Positions 1 through 5,429 of a stretch of 7,655 nt of DNA are shown one piece after another. The notes beneath the pieces are model-generated. The model had not been told where the DNA came from, did no database searches, and was given only the letters and a program-made list of their open reading frames with translations. This stretch comes from an uncultured Bacilli bacterium (lineage in GTDB: Bacteria > Bacillota_I > Bacilli_A > RF39 > UBA660): the NCBI GenBank assembly GCA_948479395.1, contig CAOLUI010000044.1:1-7655 (forward strand), written 5' to 3'. Every line of letters begins with the position of its first letter. Within the stretch, counting starts at the first letter, position 1. Both the position numbers and the translations under genes were made by a program.

Positions 1-17
1 ATAAAAATAAAAATAAA

Positions 18-34
18 AAACCTTAAAAAGGCTT
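18..34 (-). terminator. Intrinsic terminator of the cvpA-trxA-prsW operon
   Basis: Just after the minus-strand TAA at 38-36, the minus strand reads AAGCCTT, a TTT loop, then AAGGTTT. This gives four strong pairs (CCTT/AAGG) plus a G-U and two A-U pairs, followed by a T-rich run (TTTTTTATTTTTATTTTTAT) down to position 1. The stem is short and weak but sits where a rho-independent terminator is expected. No gene is visible beyond it. Confidence 0.65.
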
Positions 35-35
35 C

Positions 36-863
36 TTAATTACTCAAATAAATTCCTACATTATTATCACAAAAAAATAATAAACTCCATATAATAAATA
101 AAATTATTATAACTATAATTTGCATAACTATTTTTCTTTGAGAAAATTGTTCAAAATTTTTATTTTCATCTTGATATTTTTTTAATAAAACCAAAATAAA
201 TATATATAATATTAGACCTAATATAACTAAAATTGGTTGAATCTCTACTCCCTTAAAATTAATTATCAAACCACTAAACGAAACAATAGTATTATATAAA
301 GTATGAAATATAATTGGGAACAACAAACTCATAACTTTTATAAATATATTATTTTTTTCTTCAGCTTTATTAAACAAATACAACATAAATAATGCCATTA
401 TTAGTTGACATAAAAGATGAACTGGCAAAAATGCTCGATAAACACCTAAAAGATTTGAAGAATAAGAAAGCATAAAAGCAGAATTTTCTAAAGCCATAAA
501 CATTACTGAAATAAACATACAATTAAAAACTATTTCATATTTATTTTGTGGTTTAGATTTCCTAATAAAAAACCATTTCATTAATTCTTCAGGCAAAGCT
601 GCTATTAAAAAGCTTCTTAACAGCTAAAAAAATACAATGTTCTTATCTAAACTTGGCCAAAACTTAATAATCATTACATAAATATAATTAAAAAAGTACT
701 CAATTATTCCCCCACAAATAACAATTGGAAACATTACAAAAAAGCCATATATTATCAATTGTAAAAACTTGCCTAAACTTTTTTCATATTTATTTAGTGT
801 AATATTTCCCAAAAAAATCATAATAAACACAGGAATAAAAGCAATAATAACTTTTAAAAACAT
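36..863 (-). pseudogene. prsW: PrsW-family intramembrane protease, interrupted by an in-frame TAG
   Basis: PrsW enzymes are polytopic membrane proteases; in Bacillus subtilis PrsW cuts the anti-sigma factor RsiW at site 1. Here 275 codons lie in one frame from ATG 863 to TAA 36, broken by TAG at 626-624 (codon 80). Codons 1-79 give the hydrophobic N-terminal helices. After the stop come the family motifs: P-E-E-L-M-K-W at about 91-97 (the E-E-x-x-K motif), A-L-E-N at 124-127, a membrane His at 149, and F-H-x-x-Y-N at 186-191. The combined length suits the family. Restarting downstream looks unlikely: the only early candidate is TTG at 596, with no Shine-Dalgarno site. The ATG at 863 lies 18 nt after the trxA stop, so this is the last gene of the cvpA-trxA operon. 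The motif assignment is confident. Whether the stop is a mutation, a sequencing error or a read-through site cannot be told here. Confidence 0.8.
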
Positions 864-881
864 CTTATACTCTCATTTAAT

Positions 882-1175
882 TTATAAACTAGCTAATATA
901 TTTTTTAATTCATCAGCAGATTTAAACCCAACTTCTTTTTTTACTTCTTTACCATCCTTAAAAAAAATCAGAGTTGGAATACTCATTATTCCATATTGAG
1001 CTGCTAACTCTTGATGCGTATCGGTATTAACTTTAATAACATTTATATCTATATTTTCTAAAACTGAACTCATCATTTTACAGGGACCACACCAATCAGC
1101 ATAAAAATCAACTATATAAATTCCTTCTTTTACTAAATCTAGCAAATTTTCATCTTCTAAATATTTAATCATCAT
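882..1175 (-). CDS. trxA: Thioredoxin
   Basis: This is a small cytoplasmic dithiol-disulfide oxidoreductase of 97 residues, slightly shorter than the usual 103-108. The active site W-C-G-P-C-K is at residues 28-33, with the buried acid at Asp23 (V-D-F-Y-A-D). The cis-proline loop S-I-P-T at 65-68 and the later V-G-F at 82-84 complete the fold. Reduction would need a thioredoxin reductase, which is not in this window. The first ATG overlaps the cvpA stop as TAATG, and an AAAGGA Shine-Dalgarno site lies 8 nt before it inside the cvpA coding end, so translation is probably coupled to cvpA. A second ATG follows immediately (M-M-I) and could be the true start. All key residues are intact. Pairing with cvpA recalls the rnhC-cvpA-mutS2-trxA neighbourhood of Bacilli (known synteny), and supports a housekeeping role. 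Confidence 0.95.
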   Translation of the reverse strand: MMIKYLEDENLLDLVKEGIYIVDFYADWCGPCKMMSSVLENIDINVIKVNTDTHQELAAQYGIMSIPTLIFFKDGKEVKKEVGFKSADELKNILASL

Positions 1176-1873
1176 TAATCATTTCCTTTCACATATTCAT
1201 TTATAATATTATCTAAATTTTTAATCTTAAACTTTTTTCTTTTATTTAACTTTTCCATATTTTTTTCACTTACTATATTATATTTTAATAAAGCTTTAAT
1301 TGCTTCTTCATTTTTTTCCTCAAGAGTAATATTTTTATTTTTAATATCCACAAAATCCTTTACAACTTTATAAGAATCATTAGCCACACTAGAAATAATT
1401 GGAGTATTAGCTAAAATTTTATCTGCTAATTTACTATCCACTATTAATTCATTACTGATATTTAAACAAGCTAAAATAAATAAAATTGCAAAAGTAAATA
1501 CATAATACTCTAAAAAACCAAATATTGCCCCAAATATTTTTGAAGGAAGAGCTAAAACCACAGTAAGTTTTAAAATTGTTTCGATTATTCCTGATATCTT
1601 AATTATAACTTTTAATAAAACCGACAAAATTGAAAAAACAATTAAAAACGCTATTGCCTCATATATTAAAATATTTATAGCACTAATCGAAAAACTAAAA
1701 AAAGGCATAAAAGTATATAAAAATACTGACAATGGATTCTTTAAATAAAAAGATAATACTATTACAATAATTGTCCCCACAAAACTTATAACACTTTTAA
1801 TAACTCCTTTTTTAAATCCTACTACAGCTCCGCAAAGAAGCATTAAAAATATAACTACATCAATAATATTCAT
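1175..1873 (-). CDS. cvpA: CvpA family integral membrane protein
   Basis: A 232-residue protein of the CvpA (colicin V production) family. The opening N-I-I-D-V-V followed by G-x-x-x-G-F-K-K-G at about residues 15-23 is the family signature. Hydrophobic segments lie at roughly 2-20, 27-45, 60-87 and 97-137, and the last 80 residues are charged and probably cytoplasmic. The family name comes from colicin V export in Escherichia coli; in Gram-positives it is a core membrane protein of uncertain biochemical role, not evidence of a bacteriocin. The ATG at 1873 has a strong AGGAG site 8 nt upstream and a promoter at 1908-1936, so this is the first gene of the operon with trxA and the broken prsW. 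In many Bacilli cvpA follows rnhC and zapA and precedes polX and mutS2; here zapA, polX and mutS2 are absent from the locus. Confidence 0.88.
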   Translation of the reverse strand: MNIIDVVIFLMLLCGAVVGFKKGVIKSVISFVGTIIVIVLSFYLKNPLSVFLYTFMPFFSFSISAINILIYEAIAFLIVFSILSVLLKVIIKISGIIETILKLTVVLALPSKIFGAIFGFLEYYVFTFAILFILACLNISNELIVDSKLADKILANTPIISSVANDSYKVVKDFVDIKNKNITLEEKNEEAIKALLKYNIVSEKNMEKLNKRKKFKIKNLDNIINEYVKGND

Positions 1874-1907
1874 TTCAAACTCTCCTATCTCTTAATTTAA
1901 TGAATTT

Positions 1908-1936
1908 AGTATATCAAAAATTCCTTTCTTTAACAA
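1908..1936 (-). promoter_or_regulatory. Sigma-A-type promoter of cvpA-trxA-prsW
   Basis: On the minus strand, -35 TTGTTA (1936-1931), a 17-nt spacer and -10 TATACT (1913-1908), preceded by TGA as an extended -10. The transcript would start near 1901, leaving a leader of about 28 nt. A perfect 12-bp palindrome (1940-1951) lies 4 bp upstream of the -35. The match is by eye and not experimentally supported. Confidence 0.65.
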
Positions 1937-1942
1937 TTGATC

Positions 1943-2467
1943 TTATAAGATATATTTAATTATTTCTCCATTAGGAAGTCCTCTATTTAAAAACATGCCA
2001 TCTTTTAATCCCTCAAAATAAGCACTAAATGCTTTAGATACACCACTGTGAGATACAATTAAAACCTTATCAAAATCTAAAGTTTTAAGTTCATCTAAAA
2101 AATTAAAAATTCGTTTAAAAAAATCTTTTATACTTTCTTCTGTTCCATAAAAACAAGAAGTATTATAATTCCAGTATTCTTCTCTTTTTGTAAAACTTAA
2201 AGGCTTTCCCGCCAAATCGCCAACTTTCCTTTCCCTTAATCTTTCATCATATATTATATTTAAATTATTATTATTAATAATTTCAGCAGTTTGTTTAGCT
2301 CTTATAAGGGGCGAAGAAAAAATAACATCAAAATTTAAATCTTTAATTTTTTCTCCTAAAACTTTTGCTTGTTCAATACCGGTTTCATTTAATTCTTCAT
2401 TTTCATAATTATAGTGTTTTAATTTATTACTTAAAACTTCTCCATGTCTCACTAAAAAAATTTGCAT
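1943..2467 (-). CDS. Histidine phosphatase family protein (phosphoglycerate-mutase-like)
   Basis: A 174-residue enzyme of the histidine phosphatase superfamily, the group containing cofactor-dependent phosphoglycerate mutase, CobC and PhoE-type phosphatases. The catalytic R-H-G motif is at residues 7-9 with His8 as phospho-acceptor. The S-S-P-L-x-R-A-x-x-T-A segment at 51-61 supplies the binding arginine. L-R-E-R-K-V-G-D-L-A-G at 77-87 carries the acidic residue Glu79, and V-S-H-S-G at 138-142 gives the second histidine, His140. All catalytic residues are present. The protein is much shorter than glycolytic dPGM (about 230-250), which favours a phosphatase on a small phosphorylated metabolite; the substrate cannot be read from sequence. 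The ATG at 2467 is chosen because AGGAG lies 5 nt before it and R-H-G then falls at residue 7; an upstream ATG at 2488 would overlap that site. It is transcribed divergently from rnhC. Confidence 0.88.
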   Translation of the reverse strand: MQIFLVRHGEVLSNKLKHYNYENEELNETGIEQAKVLGEKIKDLNFDVIFSSPLIRAKQTAEIINNNNLNIIYDERLRERKVGDLAGKPLSFTKREEYWNYNTSCFYGTEESIKDFFKRIFNFLDELKTLDFDKVLIVSHSGVSKAFSAYFEGLKDGMFLNRGLPNGEIIKYIL

Positions 2468-2472
2468 TATTT

Positions 2473-2477
2473 CTCCT
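2473..2477 (-). promoter_or_regulatory. Start-deciding ribosome binding site of the histidine phosphatase gene
   Basis: AGGAG at 2477-2473 on the minus strand lies 5 nt before ATG 2467. In the alternative start at 2488 these bases would be codons of the protein, and that start has no Shine-Dalgarno site. The predicted transcript start (near 2480) also lies downstream of 2488, which excludes the longer form if that promoter is right. Confidence 0.75.
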
Positions 2478-2486
2478 ATCATTTTC

Positions 2487-2514
2487 ATTATATCATAAAT
2501 TCCTTTATAGACAA
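2487..2514 (-). promoter_or_regulatory. Promoter of the histidine phosphatase gene
   Basis: On the minus strand, -35 TTGTCT (2514-2509), a 16-nt spacer and a perfect -10 TATAAT (2492-2487) preceded by TGA, an extended -10. The predicted start is near 2480, giving a leader of about 13 nt that begins almost at the Shine-Dalgarno site. Its -35 shares bases 2509-2513 with the rnhC -35 on the other strand. Confidence 0.65.
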
Positions 2515-2536
2515 TAAAACCTTAATTTGCTAAAAT
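2508..2536 (+). promoter_or_regulatory. Promoter of rnhC
   Basis: On the plus strand, -35 TAGACA (2508-2513), a 17-nt spacer and -10 TAAAAT (2531-2536) preceded by TGC, an extended -10. The predicted start is near 2543, so the mRNA would begin at the GAGGTGAT ribosome binding site (2543-2550), with only about 13 nt before the ATG at 2556. Confidence 0.65.
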
Positions 2537-2555
2537 ATCATTGAGGTGATTACTT

Positions 2556-3494
2556 ATGACAATCGTTTTCAAAGTAAGTGATAACATAAAAACTAAAATG
2601 ATTGAATATTATCAAGACTTAAGACGGGAAAAAACTCCTCCTTATGCTGTTTTTCAAGCAATGGAAGCAGATACAATTATTACTTTATATGAAAGTGGTA
2701 AAGTAATGTTTCAAGGCGTCAGCGCAGATGTAGATGCCAATATTTGGGTTGATTTAGAAAAAAAATTAAACAACCGTGATATTGATATTAATGAAAATAA
2801 TAAGAAAAAAGAAAAATATCAGGAAGAATTAAACTATTTCTATACTAAATCTACTATTGGTTCTGATGAAGTTGGTACAGGGGACTATTTTGGCCCTATT
2901 ATCGTAACTGCGTCTTTTGTTGCCAAAGAAAAAATCGATTTTATAAACGATTTAGGTGTCAAAGATTCAAAAAAATTAACTGATGATAAAATATTAAAAA
3001 TAGCTCCTCTTTTAATAAAAGAAATTCCTTTTGTAACATTCACTTTAAACAACCAAGATTATAATAATTATCAAGAAAAAGGCTATAACATGAATAAAAT
3101 CAAAGCTATATTACATAACAAAGTCTTATACAGTCTTACTCATAAAGATAATTATCCTTATGAAAAAATTGTCGTTGATCAATTTGTTTATCCTCGAAAA
3201 TATTTTGAACATATTAATGAAGCTACAGAAAAAGTTACAGATATAACCTTTACAACCAAAGCTGAAAGTAAATGCGCTAGTGTTGCTGTTGCAAGCATTA
3301 TTAGTCGTTACTATTTTCTAAAAAAAATCGATGAATTATCAGAAGAATTAGGATTAACTATTCCTAAAGGAGCTAATAATATTGTGGATCAAACTGGAAT
3401 TGAAATTGTTCAAAAATATGGTATCGAAAAATTAAACGAAGTCGCCAAACTAAACTTCAAAAATACAATCAAAATAAAAGAAGCTTTAAGATAA
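2556..3494 (+). CDS. rnhC: Ribonuclease HIII
   Basis: RNase HIII cleaves the RNA strand of RNA-DNA hybrids in the cytoplasm and helps remove R-loops and Okazaki primers. The 312-residue length is typical. Residues 1-70 form the TBP-like substrate-binding domain characteristic of RNase HIII (A-V-F-Q-A at 31-35, G-K-V-M-F-Q-G at 48-54). The catalytic domain starts with I-G-S-D-E-V-G-T-G-D-Y-F-G-P at 101-114, carrying acidic residues Asp104 and Glu105. Asp208 (V-V-D-Q-F) follows, then T-K-A-E-S-K-C-A-S-V-A-V-A-S-I-I-S-R at 234-251, with Glu237 at the position of a further active-site acid. The GAGGTGAT site just upstream fixes the start. It is the only plus-strand gene here, divergent from the histidine phosphatase gene and convergent with mtaB. 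The last 9 bp overlap mtaB, inside a bidirectional terminator. Nothing is missing or truncated. Confidence 0.95.
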   Translation: MTIVFKVSDNIKTKMIEYYQDLRREKTPPYAVFQAMEADTIITLYESGKVMFQGVSADVDANIWVDLEKKLNNRDIDINENNKKKEKYQEELNYFYTKSTIGSDEVGTGDYFGPIIVTASFVAKEKIDFINDLGVKDSKKLTDDKILKIAPLLIKEIPFVTFTLNNQDYNNYQEKGYNMNKIKAILHNKVLYSLTHKDNYPYEKIVVDQFVYPRKYFEHINEATEKVTDITFTTKAESKCASVAVASIISRYYFLKKIDELSEELGLTIPKGANNIVDQTGIEIVQKYGIEKLNEVAKLNFKNTIKIKEALR

Positions 3495-3517
3495 AACTTT
3501 AAAAGCTTCTTTTATTT
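3472..3517. terminator. Bidirectional intrinsic terminator inside the overlapping ends of rnhC and mtaB
   Basis: Positions 3472-3487 (AAATAAAAGAAGCTTT) are perfectly complementary to 3502-3517, a 16-bp stem with 14 bases between the arms. Inside that gap, AAG (3488-3490) and CTT (3497-3499) can add three pairs. Each strand has A-rich bases on the 5' side and a T-rich 3' arm (TTCTTTTATTT), so either transcript could terminate here. Both stop codons lie in the 5' part of the hairpin (mtaB 3488-3486, rnhC 3492-3494). Confidence 0.8.
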
Positions 3518-4775
3518 CGCCAATTAAACAATTATTTTCTAGTTCTAGTATATCAACTAAATACAACTCATTTTTCTTTAACTTTTTTAAAACTTTTATT
3601 TTAATATAATTAGTTGTATAACCAATACTTTCTTTATCATAAACTTCTTCTATTAATACTTCTAAAGTTTTATGAAGATGTTTTTCATAATAATTCTTTT
3701 CTAATTCATTACTTACTTCATTCAAAATTCTACTTCTTTTTCTTTTTTCCTCATCACTTACTTGCTGTTCCATAATACTTGCCACTGTTCCATCTCTTTT
3801 CGAATAAGGAAAAACATGAATTTTCGAAAAATTTATTTCTTTTACAGTTTTAATCGTTTCTAAAAAAAGTTCTTCCGTCTCAAAAGGATGACCTACTATT
3901 ACATCAGTTGTTATACTTACATCTGGTTTTAGTCTTCTAATTTCTCTTATTTTATTTTTAAAATATGTTAAATCATATTTACGATTCATTTTTTTTAAAA
4001 TTTCATTACTTCCAGCCTGTAAAGGTATATGAAAATGGTTAACTATCTTTTCATTATTCTTTATTTCTTTTAACATTTTTTCATTTAATTCGGTTATTTC
4101 AATAGAAGATATCCTTATTCTTTTTAAACGTTCTATTTTACTTATTTCATGAATTAAATCAGCTAAATCATACCCTTCCAAGGATTTATAAGAGCCTGTG
4201 TGAATACCCGTTAAAACGATTTCCTTATGACCATTATCCACTAATGTTTTAATCTCTTCCACCGCCGTTTTAAAATCTTTACTTCGAATATTTTTTCTGA
4301 CGTAAGGTATAATACAATAACTACAAAAATTATTACAACCATCTTGAATTTTAACGAACGCTCTTGTATGACTAGAAAATTTTTCTACTTTCATATCCTC
4401 AAAATTCCATAATTTATCCTCATAAAACTTTACTATTGGAACTCTACTAATTAAATAATCTTTTATTTTTTCATGGATAATACTTTTATCCTTATTACCA
4501 ATTAAAATATCAATCCCCATTTGTTTATATTCCTCTTGATTATTTTCACTACTACAACCACAAACCACTAAAATCTTTCCTAAGCGTTTTATTCTTCTTA
4601 CAAACTTCTTTGACTTATTATCTGCCATATTAGTTACAGAACAAGTATTAATAATAACAATGTCTGCATCATTTTCACTAGCTAATAAAAAATCTTCCTG
4701 CAAGAGTTTTTCTTTCATAATTTCACTTTCATAAATATTTACCTTACACCCCAAAGTAATTATATTAAACTTCAT
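3486..4775 (-). CDS. mtaB: tRNA (N6-threonylcarbamoyladenosine(37)-C2)-methylthiotransferase MtaB
   Basis: A radical-SAM methylthiotransferase that converts (c)t6A37 to the 2-methylthio form in tRNAs reading ANN codons (B. subtilis YqeV/MtaB family). From the chosen start it has 429 residues. The N-terminal UPF0004 domain has cluster cysteines in L-G-C-K-V-N (Cys10), N-T-C-S-V-T (Cys45) and V-C-G-C-S (Cys74). The radical-SAM C-x3-C-x2-C is at Cys147, Cys151 and Cys154. Further family motifs are H-I-P-L-Q-A-G-S-N at 249-257, T-D-V-I-V-G at 290-295 and V-F-P-Y-S-x-R-x-G-T at 321-330. A C-terminal TRAM-like RNA-binding region covers about 365-429. L-G-C-K-V-N and the TRAM length favour MtaB over MiaB and RimO. 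The start at 4775 has GAGGTG 4 nt upstream; the longer form from 4811 would begin before the predicted transcript start. It overlaps rnhC tail to tail by 9 bp. Confidence 0.92.
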   Translation of the reverse strand: MKFNIITLGCKVNIYESEIMKEKLLQEDFLLASENDADIVIINTCSVTNMADNKSKKFVRRIKRLGKILVVCGCSSENNQEEYKQMGIDILIGNKDKSIIHEKIKDYLISRVPIVKFYEDKLWNFEDMKVEKFSSHTRAFVKIQDGCNNFCSYCIIPYVRKNIRSKDFKTAVEEIKTLVDNGHKEIVLTGIHTGSYKSLEGYDLADLIHEISKIERLKRIRISSIEITELNEKMLKEIKNNEKIVNHFHIPLQAGSNEILKKMNRKYDLTYFKNKIREIRRLKPDVSITTDVIVGHPFETEELFLETIKTVKEINFSKIHVFPYSKRDGTVASIMEQQVSDEEKRKRSRILNEVSNELEKNYYEKHLHKTLEVLIEEVYDKESIGYTTNYIKIKVLKKLKKNELYLVDILELENNCLIGEIKEAFKVLS

Positions 4776-4779
4776 AAAA

Positions 4780-4786
4780 CACCTCT
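4780..4786 (-). promoter_or_regulatory. Start-deciding ribosome binding site of mtaB
   Basis: AGAGGTG at 4786-4780 on the minus strand is 4 nt before ATG 4775, after which the conserved cysteine motif falls at the family-typical residue 10. An in-frame ATG at 4811 would turn this site into coding sequence and lies within the upstream terminator. Confidence 0.75.
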
Positions 4787-4799
4787 TAAAAACAATCAT

Positions 4800-4808
4800 A
4801 TTATAACA
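4800..4808 (-). promoter_or_regulatory. Promoter (-10) of mtaB
   Basis: The minus strand carries TGT-TATAAT at 4808-4800, a perfect extended -10. Bases 16-18 upstream fall in the terminator stem and offer no good -35, so recognition would lean on the extended -10. The predicted start is near 4793, with a leader of about 18 nt. Confidence 0.55.
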
Positions 4809-4809
4809 C

Positions 4810-4839
4810 AAAAAATAAGTTATATTTTTATAACCTATT
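4810..4839 (-). terminator. Intrinsic terminator of the acidic membrane protein gene
   Basis: Directly after the TAA (4842-4840) the minus strand forms an 11-bp stem: AATAGGTTATA (4839-4829), an AAAA loop, TATAACTTATT (4824-4814), with one G-U pair. Uninterrupted T residues run from 4815 to 4810. It separates this gene from mtaB and abuts the mtaB -10. Confidence 0.8.
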
Positions 4840-5340
4840 TTAATTTAGCAACTCATTTAGTGTTTGTAACGTTTTTAAAAAAGCTTCTTCATTTGCATAA
4901 CGAAATAACTTATTTTCTTTAGGGTGATTATCACTCTTTTTAGAAGCACTTATCATATCATCTAAATTTATTTTTTTTACTAATATCTCATCATCAATGA
5001 TCTCTTCTTCTTTATAATTAATTTCTCCCATTTTATTTTTAGCTATTAATTCCTCATAGCTTATAATAGCTTTTTCTTCCTGATCTTTTTCATAATTTGT
5101 AAAAGTAGCTGTCGCATCATTTATCTGATTATTTTCTATATTATTAACTACTTCTTTTAAATCAAGCTCACTCTCTTCTTCCAGCTCAATTATCTCTTCC
5201 TCTAAATCAGGAGTCGTTTTAATAATATAAACTAATGAAACAATTAAAATAAGTAATACTAAAATAGCAATATATAAAAGTAAATCAATAAAATTTAAGT
5301 TTTTCATAAATCCTAGTATATCACTTAAAAACTGCTTCAT
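4840..5340 (-). CDS. Unrecognised single-pass membrane protein with acidic cytoplasmic tail
   Basis: I do not recognise this 166-residue protein. Residues 16-40 form one strongly hydrophobic helix (L-L-L-Y-I-A-I-L-V-L-L-I-L-I-V), and Lys41 follows it, so the tail is probably cytoplasmic. Residues 45-62 are almost continuous Glu/Asp with Ile/Leu at regular spacing (D-L-E-E-E-I-I-E-L-E-E-E), which could be helical or coiled-coil. The middle is low-complexity and probably disordered. The last 20 residues (R-Y-A-N-E-E-A-F-L-K-T-L-Q-T-L-N-E-L-L-N) form an amphipathic helix that could be a partner-binding tip. The start at 5340 has GAGGAG 11 nt upstream, a long spacing; Met12 (5307) with AGGA only 3 nt before it is a poorer choice. 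The gene has its own promoter and terminator. The architecture recalls membrane-anchored adaptors of cell-envelope or division complexes, but no such function is claimed. Confidence 0.8.
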   Translation of the reverse strand: MKQFLSDILGFMKNLNFIDLLLYIAILVLLILIVSLVYIIKTTPDLEEEIIELEEESELDLKEVVNNIENNQINDATATFTNYEKDQEEKAIISYEELIAKNKMGEINYKEEEIIDDEILVKKINLDDMISASKKSDNHPKENKLFRYANEEAFLKTLQTLNELLN

Positions 5341-5363
5341 TAAAAATCAGACTCCTCGACCAT

Positions 5364-5372
5364 ATTTTACCA
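5364..5372 (-). promoter_or_regulatory. Promoter (-10) of the acidic membrane protein gene
   Basis: The minus strand carries TGG-TAAAAT at 5372-5364, an extended -10 within TATGGTAAAAT. No recognisable -35 lies 16-18 nt upstream. The predicted start near 5357 coincides with the GAGGAG ribosome binding site (5357-5352). Confidence 0.5.
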
Positions 5373-5402
5373 TATTTCTTAAAAATAAGGAGTTAAAAAA
5401 GC

Positions 5403-5429
5403 AAAAAATTTACATCATGTAATGTAAAT
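5403..5429 (-). terminator. Intrinsic terminator of the surface protein gene
   Basis: The minus strand forms an 8-bp perfect stem, ATTTACAT (5429-5422), a 6-nt loop and ATGTAAAT (5415-5408), followed by T residues to 5403. The first A of the stem is the last base of the TGA stop, so the hairpin begins at the very end of the gene. Confidence 0.8.

Noticed and set aside
36..596. Independent gene starting with TTG at 596
   Set aside because: There is no Shine-Dalgarno site, and the sequence just upstream (81-89 of the joined frame) continues the PrsW protein in the same frame, so this is the downstream part of an interrupted gene.
769..999. 76-codon open frame on the plus strand
   Set aside because: It lies opposite the trxA and prsW coding regions, has no Shine-Dalgarno site and no family likeness; it is a shadow frame in AT-rich DNA.
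1175..1873. Colicin or bacteriocin production locus from the CvpA name
   Set aside because: The name is historical; no precursor peptide, immunity or export gene is nearby, and the context is housekeeping.
2468..2488. Longer N-terminus for the histidine phosphatase (start 2488)
   Set aside because: The added residues overlap the AGGAG site and the predicted transcript start, and the family motif R-H-G normally lies within the first ten residues.
4776..4811. Longer N-terminus for MtaB (start 4811)
   Set aside because: It begins in the upstream terminator T-run, before the predicted transcript start, and the GAGGTG site supports 4775.
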